Source of the DNA: [Clostridium] clostridioforme AGR2157 | Lineage (GTDB): Bacteria; Bacillota; Clostridia; Lachnospirales; Lachnospiraceae | Length of the DNA stretch: 64,000 bases | Reading direction: 5' to 3' | NCBI RefSeq assembly: GCF_000424325.1 | Contig: NZ_AUJR01000006.1 | Coordinates: 62,001-126,000, forward strand | Shown here: in pieces, positions 26,245 through 34,664 of the stretch | How positions within the stretch are numbered: the stretch's first letter is position 1 | Layout: every line of letters starts with the position of its first letter | Made by a program: the position numbers and the translations under genes | The notes under the pieces: generated by a model | What the model was told of the DNA's origin: nothing | What the model saw: only the letters and a program-made list of their open reading frames with translations | Database searches by the model: none

Positions 26245-27138
26245 ATGCTGAAAGTATGGATATGCGGGGCTGGGGGACGGGTTGGCAGGAAGATGACAGA
26301 TATTCTGGCGTCCAGGCCAGTGGAGCTGCTTTTGACGGATGTGGATTCGGTGGACATCACGGATTCAGAGGCTGTGATGGAATATGCCCATATCAACAGG
26401 CCCCATTATATCGTAAACTGCGCCGGACTGACCGATGTGGCTGTCTGTGAGGCGCGTCCGGAGGAGGCATACCGGGTAAATGCCCTGGGGGCCAGGAATC
26501 TGAGCGTTGCCGCCAGAAAGGGTAAGTCCAGGCTGGTCCAGATGTCCACAGACGATGTGTTTGACGGGGAAAGCCAGGTTCCTTATACGGAATTTGACCC
26601 GGCCTCACCGCGTACCGTGTACGGCAAGTCCAAGATGGCAGGGGAAAATTTTGTAAGGGAGTTCTGCAGCCGCCATATCATTGTGCGGAGTTCCTGGATA
26701 TTCGGGGAGGGAAGCCCATACCTGGGACGTATTCTGGAGATGGCAAGACAGGGTAAGAACATCAGGGCTGCCTCGGACCAGATGGCATCTCCCACAGGGG
26801 CTGACGGACTGGCTGCCAAGGTCATAGAGCTGATGGAGTACGGTGAGGACGGATTGTACCATGTGACAGGCCAGGGCTGCTGCAGCCGGTATGAGCTGGC
26901 AAAGGAGGCTGTCCGGCTGGCTGGCTATCAGGTCCCGGTGGAACCTGTAAATGCCTCTGAGGATACCTTAAGCTCCATGAGACCTTCCTACAGCGTGCTG
27001 GACAATATGATGCTGCGCATATCCGATATGCGTCTCCTGCCCCATTGGAAGGAGATGCTGGAAGCGTATATGGAGGGCTGGCGGGCCGGGAGTCAGAGAC
27101 GGGCTGAGGGAAAGGACGGTATCGGCTATGGAAAATAG
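26245..27138 (+). CDS. RmlD-like NAD(P)-dependent sugar-nucleotide reductase
   Basis: A 297-residue extended short-chain dehydrogenase of the RmlD (dTDP-4-dehydrorhamnose reductase) type. The nucleotide site is CGAGGRVGRKM, then DITDSEAVMEY and NCAGLTDVAVCE; the catalytic pair is in TVYGKSKMAGE (Tyr-x-x-x-Lys), with STDDVFDG before it. No other rhamnose genes are nearby, so the exact substrate is open. The start at 26245 follows AAGGATGGAG; an upstream in-frame ATG at 26227 is possible. It overlaps the symporter gene by 11 bases. Confidence 0.82.
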   Translation: MLKVWICGAGGRVGRKMTDILASRPVELLLTDVDSVDITDSEAVMEYAHINRPHYIVNCAGLTDVAVCEARPEEAYRVNALGARNLSVAARKGKSRLVQMSTDDVFDGESQVPYTEFDPASPRTVYGKSKMAGENFVREFCSRHIIVRSSWIFGEGSPYLGRILEMARQGKNIRAASDQMASPTGADGLAAKVIELMEYGEDGLYHVTGQGCCSRYELAKEAVRLAGYQVPVEPVNASEDTLSSMRPSYSVLDNMMLRISDMRLLPHWKEMLEAYMEGWRAGSQRRAEGKDGIGYGK

Positions 27139-28408
27139 GAAAAGGCCGGGGCTTACCACCGCTATCTTCATTGGGCTTGCGCTGGGGGCAGCTGCGGGCA
27201 TCCTTCTTCATTACGTCGTTCCCGAGGGAAACGTCCGGGACGTACTGCTCATAGACGGTATGTTTTATCTGATAGGAAATGGATTCCTGCGGCTTATGCA
27301 GATGCTGGTAGTGCCATTGGTATTCTGCTCCCTGGTGTGCGGCAGCATGTCCATGGGGGATACGAAGAAGCTGGGAAAAATAGGAGTAAAGACACTGGGA
27401 TTTTATCTGGCAACCACTGCACTGGCCATCACCGCGGCCATACTGACTGCCCATATCATTAACCCGGGAGCCGGGCTGGACCTTTCTGCCCTGGAAACAG
27501 CCCAGGTCGCAATCGGTGAGAAGGAGGGGCTGGCGGACACGCTTTTGGCTATCATTCCGGTCAATCCGGTGAGGGCGCTGGCAGACGGGGACATGCTGTC
27601 CATCATCCTCTTTGCGCTGATTGTGGGAACCATTCTGGCCGGCCTGGGGGAAGCTGCTGAGACAGTGGGGAATTTATTCAGCCAGTTTAATGATGTGATG
27701 ATGCAGATGACAGTCATGGTCATGAAGCTGGCTCCCTACGGCGTGTTCTGCCTGACAGCCAGGACATTTTCCGGCATTGGTTTTGACGCGTTCCTGCCCC
27801 TGCTTAAATATATGGCAGGAGTCATGATTGCACTGGCCATACAGGGGCTGGTGGTTTACATGGCAATCCTTAAGGGTTTTACAGGGCTGAGTCCTGTCAG
27901 GTTTCTCAAGAAATTCCTGCCTGTGATGGGCTTTGCATTTTCCACCGCAACCTCCAATGCAACCATTCCCATGTCCATCGATACCCTGCACAGGAAGATG
28001 GGGGTGTCGCGGCGTATTTCTTCCTTTACCATACCCCTGGGGGCCACGATCAACATGGATGGCACAGCCATTATGCAGGGGGTGGCTGTGGTGTTCGCGT
28101 CCCAGGCCTTTGGAATCCACCTGTCCGTAGCGGATTATCTGACCGTGATACTGACTGCCACCCTGGCTTCCGTGGGAACGGCCGGCGTGCCGGGGGTGGG
28201 ATTAATTACCCTTTCCATGGTATTTGCCTCAGTGGGCCTGCCTGTGGAGGCCATAGCCCTGATTATGGGAATTGACCGTATATTGGATATGAGCAGGACG
28301 GCTGTCAACATTACCGGGGATGCAGTGTGTACCACTGTGGTGGCATTCCAGGACGGTGGCGTGGATAGGGCCGTATTTGACGATATGGAAGCGGGGAGGG
28401 ATGGATGA
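27128..28408 (+). CDS. Dicarboxylate/amino acid:cation symporter (DAACS family)
   Basis: A 426-residue membrane protein of the GltP/DctA/SstT family, with eight membrane segments plus two re-entrant loops. The signatures are FSTATSNATIPMSI (serine-rich hairpin region) and GATINMDGTAIMQGVAVVFA, which forms the substrate and cation sites. It imports glutamate, aspartate or C4-dicarboxylates with H+ or Na+. Its start lies within the end of the reductase gene, 18 bases past an AAAGG site, suggesting coupling. Confidence 0.9.
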   Translation: MENRKRPGLTTAIFIGLALGAAAGILLHYVVPEGNVRDVLLIDGMFYLIGNGFLRLMQMLVVPLVFCSLVCGSMSMGDTKKLGKIGVKTLGFYLATTALAITAAILTAHIINPGAGLDLSALETAQVAIGEKEGLADTLLAIIPVNPVRALADGDMLSIILFALIVGTILAGLGEAAETVGNLFSQFNDVMMQMTVMVMKLAPYGVFCLTARTFSGIGFDAFLPLLKYMAGVMIALAIQGLVVYMAILKGFTGLSPVRFLKKFLPVMGFAFSTATSNATIPMSIDTLHRKMGVSRRISSFTIPLGATINMDGTAIMQGVAVVFASQAFGIHLSVADYLTVILTATLASVGTAGVPGVGLITLSMVFASVGLPVEAIALIMGIDRILDMSRTAVNITGDAVCTTVVAFQDGGVDRAVFDDMEAGRDG

Positions 28409-28463
28409 CAAGTAGCGGATAACAAGTAGCGGATAACAAGTAGCGGATAATATGTGACGGATA
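28408..28463. repeat. 14-bp tandem repeats right after the symporter stop codon
   Basis: ACAAGTAGCGGATA three times (28408-28449), then a diverged fourth copy to 28463. The first copy begins on the last base of the stop codon. Confidence 0.92.
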
Positions 28464-28478
28464 ACACTGAGAAACTTC

Positions 28479-28507
28479 TTGACGTACTTTCCTCTGGATT
28501 TTATACT
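28479..28507 (+). promoter_or_regulatory. Sigma-A promoter of the 103-residue hypothetical
   Basis: TTGACG (28479-28484), a 17-base spacer and TATACT (28502-28507), 44 bases before the start codon. Confidence 0.78.
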
Positions 28508-28550
28508 TGTACTATATTGTGTTATTGGTGCGAGCGTGCAGGAGGGGAAT

Positions 28551-28862
28551 ATGAATATATTCGGATTTGAGATTAAGAGCAAGGAGGAGCGGGAGCAGGA
28601 GGAGAGGGAATATCTGCACCGCATTTTTCCGGGAGGCACAGCCCAGAAGGCGGCTGTGGAGCAGAAGCTTAGGGAAAAGCTCCCAAAGGAAGATAAAAAG
28701 GCAGTTATGCTTTACTATATTCTGGTGAAGGATGCCATGACGGCTGGTAATGGTATGAGCTTTGAGGAGGCCGTGGGGAAGGTGTCTAAAAAACAGCGGA
28801 TTCTTAAGCTGACGCCGGTGATGCTGGAGAAGGTGAGAGAGGTGATGGAGGACAATCAGTAA
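28551..28862 (+). CDS. Hypothetical protein, charged, 103 residues
   Basis: Not recognised. A soluble, strongly charged protein: a Glu/Arg/Lys-rich helix near the start (EEREQEEREYLHRIF), a middle stretch with KKAVMLYYILVKDAMTAG, and a Lys-rich end. No signal peptide or membrane segment. It has its own promoter, a good AGGAGGGG site 4 bases before the ATG and a bidirectional terminator 30 bases after the stop, so it is very likely a real single-gene transcript. Confidence 0.75.
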   Translation: MNIFGFEIKSKEEREQEEREYLHRIFPGGTAQKAAVEQKLREKLPKEDKKAVMLYYILVKDAMTAGNGMSFEEAVGKVSKKQRILKLTPVMLEKVREVMEDNQ

Positions 28863-28891
28863 TGGTTGTCTTTTTCGTATTCGCTGAAAAT

Positions 28892-28926
28892 AAAAACCCC
28901 GCAAGGCTTGCACCTGCGAGGTTTTC
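28892..28926. terminator. Bidirectional terminator between the hypothetical and tRNA-Arg
   Basis: Stem ACCCCGCA... with ...TGCGAGGT, TTTT on the plus side and, read on the minus strand, GGGGTTTTTATTTT. It can end both the plus-strand gene and the minus-strand tRNA. Confidence 0.8.
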
Positions 28927-28930
28927 CTCA

Positions 28931-29004
28931 TGCGCCAGAGAAGATTCGAACTCCCGACACTACGGTCCGTAGCCGTATGCTCTATCCAGCTGAGCTACTG
29001 ACGC
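28931..29004 (-). tRNA. tRNA-Arg (anticodon ACG)
   Basis: A 74-base cloverleaf on the minus strand. Acceptor stem GCGTCAG/CTGGCGC, D arm GCTCAGCTGGATAGAGC, anticodon stem TACGG/CCGTA with loop CTACGGA (anticodon ACG), T arm with GAGTTCGAATCTT, discriminator A. CCA is not encoded. Confidence 0.96.
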
Positions 29005-29044
29005 ATGCTGCTGTTTGATTTGTATCTCTAACAGCGCAAGAGCT

Positions 29045-29073
29045 ATTATAGCTTGTCTGGATAGAAATGTCAA
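29045..29073 (-). promoter_or_regulatory. Consensus sigma-A promoter of tRNA-Arg
   Basis: On the minus strand, TTGACA (29068-29073), a 17-base spacer and TATAAT (29045-29050), a full consensus match about 40 bases upstream of the tRNA. Confidence 0.88.
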
Positions 29074-29201
29074 TGGTTTTTTGTAAAATAATTTAAAATT
29101 CCGTCCTTAGGAAGGGGAGAGGAAGGCTATTGGTATTAAAATAATGGGAATGGCTGACCACACAGCGCTGGCCGCATAGCTGTCACAAATATGCAACCTT
29201 C

Positions 29202-29230
29202 TTGAAAGATGTCGTATTTTGTGGTATTAT
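29202..29230 (+). promoter_or_regulatory. Sigma-A promoter of brnQ
   Basis: TTGAAA (29202-29207), a 17-base spacer and TATTAT (29225-29230). The start would be near 29237, giving a leader of about 198 bases before the brnQ ATG. Confidence 0.7.
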
Positions 29231-29239
29231 GTTACGGGC

Positions 29240-29434
29240 AGAGGTAAGAAAGAGCGGGGGAAGTTTGATTCTTATCTCTTATTTTGTATTAAGCGGGGAT
29301 AAAAGTTTGGAATAAAGAGGTAGTGGTTAGCCACGTTGTATTTTATCAGTAGGAAAATAAATTTAAAAGGCGAAATGCAGAGAACGGGTTTCATAGCCCC
29401 ATCGGTGCCTTTCGCAGAAAGGCAGAAAATAAAT
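29240..29434 (+). promoter_or_regulatory. Structured brnQ leader, candidate cis-regulatory RNA
   Basis: The leader starts with an 11-bp hairpin (29240-29250 with 29269-29279). Near the gene, GCCTTTC (29407-29413) pairs with GAAAGGC (29417-29423), which covers the AGAAAGG ribosome site. An upstream GCGAAA (29370-29375) can instead pair with TTTCGC (29410-29415), which would free that site. No T-box AGGGTGG-type sequence or other riboswitch core I know is present. Function is inferred. Confidence 0.4.
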
Positions 29435-30793
29435 ATGAAGCAGAAATTATCGAAGCAGAATCTTCTGCTTGTAGGATTTACATTATTTTCCATGTTTTTT
29501 GGCGCGGGGAACTTGATTTTCCCGCCTTTTCTTGGTGCTCAGGCAGGGGTGATGACCTGGAAGGCCATGTCAGGGTTTCTTCTCAGCGCGGTGGGACTTC
29601 CTGTCCTGGGAGTGGCTGCGGTTGCCCTTTCAGGCGGCATTGACAAGCTGGCGGGCAGGGTGCACCCTGCCTTTGCATTCCTGTTTACCCTTCTTATTTA
29701 TCTCTCCATTGGACCGTGCCTGGCTATTCCCAGGACCTCCAGCACTTCCTTTGAGATGACAGTGTTTCCGGTTCTTGAGCAGCTGGGCGTTTCCCTGGAC
29801 AGCACGGTAAGGGGGACCGGCTTTACGGTCCGGACCATGGCGCAGTTCGGGTATTCCGTGGTGTTCTTTACGGCTGCCATGGCAGTGGCCTTCAGGCCGG
29901 ATAAGCTGACGGACAGGCTGGGGAAGATACTGTGTCCCGCATTGCTGCTCCTTATCAGCGTTATTTTTATCGGATGCCTGGTGTGGCCCATGGGGCATTA
30001 CGGCGCCCCCGGAGCTGTCTATAAGTTTGGCCCCGCTGTGGCGGGTTTCCTGGAAGGATACCAGACTATGGACACCATTGCGGCCCTGAATTTTGGAATT
30101 ATCATTGCCATCAATATAAGGGCCAAGGGGGTGGACCAGGAGGGCGCGATTGTCAGGGAAACCATCAAGGCGGGAATCATAGCAGGTACTCTGCTGGCCC
30201 TTATTTATGCGGCCCTGGCCCACATCGGTGCGCCAGCGGGAGCTGCGGCCGGCAGCATGGATAATGGGGCAAGGATACTTACCTACGTTGCGGGAAACCT
30301 CTTTGGAAATGCCGGCATGATGATACTGGGGCTTATTTTCCTCATTGCCTGTTTTAATACATGCGTGGGGCTTCTCAGCTGCTGCAGCCAGTATTTCAAT
30401 TCTATCATACCTGTAATCGGCTACAGAGTCTGGGTGTTTTTATTTGCACTTATTAGCCTGATTATATCCAGTGCGGGTCTTAATAAGATACTGGCCGTGT
30501 CAGTGCCGGTTCTGAACGCCATTTACCCAATCGCCATTGTGCTGATTGTGCTGGCGTTTTTAGGGCCGCTTACAGGAAGGTGGCCGGCCATGTATCCCGC
30601 GGCCATTCTGTTTACAGGCGCGGTCAGTGTGGTATATGCCCTGGAACAGAGCAAATTCGTGATTCCCTTCCTCACTCAGGCAACTACGTTCCTGCCCGGA
30701 TACGGGGCGGGATTGGGGTGGATTGTGCCGGCATTTGCGGGGATGGCGGCTGGTATCATTTACTCCTCGGTCATGGGGGATCAGGAAGAATAG
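29435..30793 (+). CDS. brnQ: Branched-chain amino acid:cation symporter BrnQ
   Basis: A 452-residue transporter of the LIVCS family (BrnQ), with about 12 membrane segments, which imports Leu, Ile and Val with Na+ or H+. The start MKQKLSKQNLLLVGFTLFSM followed by FFGAGNLIFPPFLG is the family's conserved opening and sets the start at 29435, although the frame is open further upstream. AGAAAGG is the likely ribosome site, partly hidden in a hairpin. recJ follows 35 bases later in the same direction. Confidence 0.9.
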   Translation: MKQKLSKQNLLLVGFTLFSMFFGAGNLIFPPFLGAQAGVMTWKAMSGFLLSAVGLPVLGVAAVALSGGIDKLAGRVHPAFAFLFTLLIYLSIGPCLAIPRTSSTSFEMTVFPVLEQLGVSLDSTVRGTGFTVRTMAQFGYSVVFFTAAMAVAFRPDKLTDRLGKILCPALLLLISVIFIGCLVWPMGHYGAPGAVYKFGPAVAGFLEGYQTMDTIAALNFGIIIAINIRAKGVDQEGAIVRETIKAGIIAGTLLALIYAALAHIGAPAGAAAGSMDNGARILTYVAGNLFGNAGMMILGLIFLIACFNTCVGLLSCCSQYFNSIIPVIGYRVWVFLFALISLIISSAGLNKILAVSVPVLNAIYPIAIVLIVLAFLGPLTGRWPAMYPAAILFTGAVSVVYALEQSKFVIPFLTQATTFLPGYGAGLGWIVPAFAGMAAGIIYSSVMGDQEE

Positions 30794-30824
30794 ACAAGGA
30801 CAGGATGAGACAAGGACAGGATGA
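30793..30824. repeat. Perfect 16-bp tandem duplication in the recJ leader
   Basis: GACAAGGACAGGATGA occurs twice head to tail, starting on the last base of the brnQ stop codon and ending 4 bases before the recJ start. It duplicates the AAGGA-like ribosome site and an ATG. Confidence 0.95.
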
Positions 30825-30828
30825 GACA

Positions 30829-32559
30829 ATGACAGAAGCAAGATGGATGTTATACGCCAAGAAGGCAGACTTTAATAAAATTGCAGAAAAATACCATATC
30901 AGCCCGGTTACAGCCAGAATCATACGCAACCGCGGTCTGGAGGATATGGAAGATATAGGACGGTATCTCCACGGCTCCGTGGAGCAGCTTCACGATCCGC
31001 ACCTGCTGCCGGATATGGACCGGGCAGTGGAGATACTCGGACAGAAGGCGGCTAAAGGCAGGCGTATACGGATTGTGGGAGACTACGATATAGACGGTGT
31101 ATGCTCCACATACCTTCTCTACCGCGCCTTAAAGAGGATTGGGGCTGAGGTGGATTATGAGATTCCGGACCGCATTAAGGACGGATATGGCATCAATGAA
31201 TTGATTATAGAGGCAGCGGCGGAGGACGGAATTGACACCATCCTTACCTGTGATAACGGCATTGCCGCCATCAGCCAGATAGCCAGGGCCAAGGAGCTGG
31301 GGATGACCGTGATCGTGACGGATCATCACGACATACTGACTGAGGCAGGGGAGACGCCGGAGGGCAGGGAGATACTGCCGCCTGCGGATGCCGTGGTCAA
31401 TCCCAAGCGCAGGGACAGCCTTTATCCGTTTCCCGATATATGCGGCGGCATGGTGGCCTATAAGCTGGTGCAGGTGCTTTATGAGGTCCATAAAATTCCC
31501 AGGGAGGAATGGCTCAGTCTGCTGGAAATCGCAGCCATTGCAACGGTGGGGGATGTGATGAAGCTTCAGGGAGAGAACCGCATCATTGTAAAGGAGGGGC
31601 TCTCCAGGCTGGAACATACGTCCAATCTGGGACTTCAGAAACTGATTGAGAAAAATAATCTCCAGGCAGGGACCGTCACGGCCTATCACATTGGCTTTGT
31701 CATAGGACCGTGCCTGAATGCCAGCGGACGGCTTCAGACGGCCAAGATAGCCCTTGGGCTCCTTCTGTGTGAGGATGAGGCTGCGGCGGACCGGATGGCA
31801 GAGGAATTAAAGGCCCTTAATGACCAGCGCAAGGACATGACCCAGGAGGGGATTGAACAGGCGGCAGCCATGGTGGATGAGCTGTACCGGGAGGATAAGG
31901 TGCTGGTGGTATTCCTGCCGGACTGCCACGAATCCCTGGCCGGCATTGTGGCGGGACGTCTCAGGGAGCGGTACAATAAGCCCTCCTATGTGCTTACGCG
32001 GGCTGAGGGCTGCGTCAAGGGGTCGGGACGTTCCATAGAGGCATATCATATGTTCCAGTCTCTGGTGGAGGTACAGGACCTGCTGTTTAAGTTTGGGGGC
32101 CATCCCATGGCGGCCGGGTTTTCACTGGAGGAAAAGGATGTGGACGAATTCCGGCGCCGTCTCAACGAAAACGCGCGGGAGCGGCTGACGGAAGAGGATT
32201 TCATACCCAAGGTGTGGATTGATGTGGCTATGCCTTTTGAATACATAACTGAACCGTTCATAGAGGAATTGGAGCTGTTGGAACCGTATGGACAGGGAAA
32301 TGAGAAACCCCAGTTTGCCCAGAAGGGACTGTTTATACGCAGTGCCAGGGTCATGGGGCGTAACAGGAATGTGGTGCGGGTAAGCCTTGTAAATGAGCGG
32401 GGAACAGCCATGGACGGCGTGATTTTTACGGAGGGAGATTTGTTCATGGAGGAAATGGGTGACCGCCGTGTCATGGATATTATCTACTATCCGGGAGTAA
32501 ATGAGTATAACGGAAACAGGAATCTGCAGATTGTGGTGAAGAATTGGAAGTTCCATTAG
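30829..32559 (+). CDS. recJ: Single-stranded-DNA-specific exonuclease RecJ
   Basis: A 576-residue RecJ of the DHH phosphoesterase superfamily, which degrades single-stranded DNA 5' to 3' in repair and recombination. It has VGDYDIDGVCSTYLLYRAL (motif I), LTCDNGIAAI, VTDHHDILTE (the DHH motif), then the DHHA1 domain with GRLRERYNKPSYVLTR and FGGHPMAAGFSLEE, and an OB-fold C-terminus. I take the ATG at 30829, giving MTEARWMLY; the duplicated leader also places an in-frame ATG at 30805. A terminator follows 33 bases after the stop. Confidence 0.92.
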   Translation: MTEARWMLYAKKADFNKIAEKYHISPVTARIIRNRGLEDMEDIGRYLHGSVEQLHDPHLLPDMDRAVEILGQKAAKGRRIRIVGDYDIDGVCSTYLLYRALKRIGAEVDYEIPDRIKDGYGINELIIEAAAEDGIDTILTCDNGIAAISQIARAKELGMTVIVTDHHDILTEAGETPEGREILPPADAVVNPKRRDSLYPFPDICGGMVAYKLVQVLYEVHKIPREEWLSLLEIAAIATVGDVMKLQGENRIIVKEGLSRLEHTSNLGLQKLIEKNNLQAGTVTAYHIGFVIGPCLNASGRLQTAKIALGLLLCEDEAAADRMAEELKALNDQRKDMTQEGIEQAAAMVDELYREDKVLVVFLPDCHESLAGIVAGRLRERYNKPSYVLTRAEGCVKGSGRSIEAYHMFQSLVEVQDLLFKFGGHPMAAGFSLEEKDVDEFRRRLNENARERLTEEDFIPKVWIDVAMPFEYITEPFIEELELLEPYGQGNEKPQFAQKGLFIRSARVMGRNRNVVRVSLVNERGTAMDGVIFTEGDLFMEEMGDRRVMDIIYYPGVNEYNGNRNLQIVVKNWKFH

Positions 32560-32591
32560 AAAGTTTTTAGGAAGTTTCATTCATCAGGAAT

Positions 32592-32630
32592 AAAAAAGGG
32601 GTGCTGCCGCAGCGGACAGCACCCTTTTTT
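32592..32630. terminator. Bidirectional terminator between recJ and the acidic lipoprotein
   Basis: GGGTGCTG / CAGCACCC with a 10-base loop, flanked by AAAAAA on the left and TTTTTT on the right, so it works on both strands. Confidence 0.88.
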
Positions 32631-32643
32631 ACGCGAAAGAAGA

Positions 32644-33003
32644 TTAGTTCTGAGCAGCCTCAGTTGTTTCCTCTGCAACCTCAGCATTAGCCTCGCTGGC
32701 AGCCTCTTCCTTGGAAGCCTCAGTCTCATCAGCCTCGCTGGACTCTTCTGCGTCAGCAGCCTCGGTAGACTCCTCAGCATCAGCAGCCTCAGTGGACTCC
32801 TCAGCGTCATCAGCCTCGGCAGACTCCTTAGTGTCAGCAGCCTCAGCAGTGGTCTTCTCAACAGCCACAGTAGCCTCTGCTGTGGTCTCTACAGCAGTAG
32901 TGGTCTCAGCCTTGTTGTCGCTGCCGCCACAAGCGGTCAGGCTTCCTGCGATCATAGCTGCTGCCATAATAGCGGTCATGGATTTTGCGATTGTCTTCTT
33001 CAT
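32644..33003 (-). CDS. Small acidic repeat lipoprotein
   Basis: A 119-residue protein. The signal peptide (AKSMTAIMAAAMIAGSLTAC) ends in a lipobox, so the Cys at about residue 25 is lipid-modified. The rest is almost only Ala, Glu, Thr, Ser and Asp, with repeats of the type DAEESTEAA, and no recognisable domain. It is probably a disordered, negatively charged surface lipoprotein; function unknown. AGGAGG precedes the ATG. It is a single gene, convergent with recJ. The intergenic stretch upstream (33004-33198) has a doubled GTCACAATT on the minus strand but no clear promoter. Confidence 0.8.
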   Translation of the reverse strand: MKKTIAKSMTAIMAAAMIAGSLTACGGSDNKAETTTAVETTAEATVAVEKTTAEAADTKESAEADDAEESTEAADAEESTEAADAEESSEADETEASKEEAASEANAEVAEETTEAAQN

Positions 33004-33198
33004 AATAGTATCCTCCTCTGAAAGCCTCCCGGTGAGACTTTCTAAATGAATTTTTATGGAACGAGTTTGATAATAGCCTATAATTGTGACCGAATTGTGA
33101 CTAAAGTTTAAAGAAAGTACTACAATTATTATGGAATTCTTAAGAAAAACGGTGGCAAAAAATTAACAGACAAAGAGGAAGCGGCTTTGTCGTATGTC

Positions 33199-33227
33199 TT
33201 GCAATTTGCTGTCATATAGGTTATAAT
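33199..33227 (+). promoter_or_regulatory. Sigma-A promoter of glyA
   Basis: TTGCAA (33199-33204), a 17-base spacer and TATAAT (33222-33227), 43 bases before the glyA start. Confidence 0.82.
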
Positions 33228-33269
33228 CAGCAGAAAAAGGCTGTCATTGCGAAAGGAAGAGGTAAGATA

Positions 33270-34517
33270 ATGGTTAATGAAGTAATGGATTTTATTACCG
33301 GATATGACAAGGAAGTGGGCGAGGCCATTCAGGCTGAATGCGCGCGCCAGAGACGCAACCTGGAACTAATCGCATCAGAGAATATCGTGTCAGAGCCTGT
33401 CATGATGGCTATGGGGACGGTTCTCACCAATAAGTACGCGGAAGGATATTCGGGAAAACGTTATTACGGCGGATGCCAGTGCGTGGACGTGGTGGAAACC
33501 CTTGCCATTGAGCGGGCTAAGAAGCTGTTCGGCTGTGATTACGCCAACGTACAGCCTCATTCAGGCGCTCAGGCCAATATGGCGGTGTTCATTGCCATGC
33601 TGAAAGCGGGGGACACGGTCATGGGCATGAACCTGGACCACGGCGGCCATCTCACCCACGGAAGTCCTGTGAATTTTTCCGGCCTTTACTTTAATATCGT
33701 ACCTTATGGAGTCAATGACCAGGGTTTCATCGACTACGATGAGCTGGAGCGGATTGCAAAGGAAGCCAGGCCAAAGCTTATCATAGCAGGCGCCAGCGCC
33801 TATGCCCGGACCATTGATTTCAGGCGGTTTCGTGAAATCGCTGACGAAGTTGGCGCTTATCTCATGGTTGATATGGCCCATATCGCCGGCCTGGTGGCTG
33901 CGGGCGAACATCCCAGCCCCATTCCTTATGCAAACGTGGTGACCACCACCACCCACAAGACATTGAGGGGTCCAAGGGGCGGCATGATTCTGGCAAACAA
34001 GGAGGCGGCTGAGAAATTTAATTTCAACAAGGCCATTTTCCCGGGAACCCAGGGAGGTCCGCTGGAGCATGTGATTGCGGGAAAGGCAGTGTGCTTTGGA
34101 GAGGCATTAAAGCCTGAATTCAAGTCATACCAGCGCCAGGTGACAGCCAATGCAAAGGCTCTTGCCGGGGCTCTTAAAAAACAGGGATTCAAGCTCCTTA
34201 CGGACGGCACGGACAACCATCTGATGCTGGTTGACCTGCGCGGCATGGAGGTGTCGGGCAAGGAACTTCAGAACCGCTGCGATGAGGTGTATATCACCCT
34301 GAACAAGAATACGGTTCCCAACGACCCCAGAAGCCCCTTTGTCACTTCAGGCGTGCGCATCGGGACACCGGCCATTACCACCAGGGGCCTTAAGGAAGAG
34401 GACATGCCGAAGATTGCCGAGTGCATTTGGCTGGCTGCCACGGATTTTGAGAATAAAGCGGATTATATCAGGGGCGAAGTGACAAAGCTCTGTGACAAAT
34501 ACCCCATTTATCAGTAG
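33270..34517 (+). CDS. glyA: Serine hydroxymethyltransferase
   Basis: A 415-residue PLP enzyme that interconverts serine and glycine with tetrahydrofolate, the main source of one-carbon units. Motifs are [51 protein letters not shown], and [15 protein letters not shown], in which the Lys binds PLP. Length is normal for the family. It has its own promoter and a strong terminator, so it is a single-gene unit. Confidence 0.97.
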   Translation: MVNEVMDFITGYDKEVGEAIQAECARQRRNLELIASENIVSEPVMMAMGTVLTNKYAEGYSGKRYYGGCQCVDVVETLAIERAKKLFGCDYANVQPHSGAQANMAVFIAMLKAGDTVMGMNLDHGGHLTHGSPVNFSGLYFNIVPYGVNDQGFIDYDELERIAKEARPKLIIAGASAYARTIDFRRFREIADEVGAYLMVDMAHIAGLVAAGEHPSPIPYANVVTTTTHKTLRGPRGGMILANKEAAEKFNFNKAIFPGTQGGPLEHVIAGKAVCFGEALKPEFKSYQRQVTANAKALAGALKKQGFKLLTDGTDNHLMLVDLRGMEVSGKELQNRCDEVYITLNKNTVPNDPRSPFVTSGVRIGTPAITTRGLKEEDMPKIAECIWLAATDFENKADYIRGEVTKLCDKYPIYQ

Positions 34518-34566
34518 ATCCGGGGAAATGTGATAAACAGAAACATGAGGGAACAGGAATGAATAT

Positions 34567-34614
34567 GGGGAGCTGCGGCGCTGGGGGTGTCCCCGGCGCC
34601 GCAGCCCCCTTTTG
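34567..34614 (+). terminator. Terminator after glyA
   Basis: GCTGCGGCGC / GCGCCGCAGC, a 10-bp perfect stem, with a further GGGG/CCCC pair inside and another at the base, followed by TTTT. Confidence 0.85.
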
Positions 34615-34664
34615 GCATATAGGCGGCTGCAAAGCAGGCAGGATGGTTAAGGCAGGTGGAATGG

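Noticed and set aside
28408-28463. Possible CRISPR-like array
   Set aside because: Units of 14 bp touch each other with no spacers; it is a plain tandem repeat, like the other short arrays.
29240-29434. T-box leader for brnQ
   Set aside because: No AGGGTGG-ACCGCG-type T-box core and no clear terminator/antiterminator pair.
34518-34664. Small gene starting at 34559 after glyA
   Set aside because: It covers the glyA terminator and runs into the CdaR-type gene in another frame; codon pattern is not protein-like.
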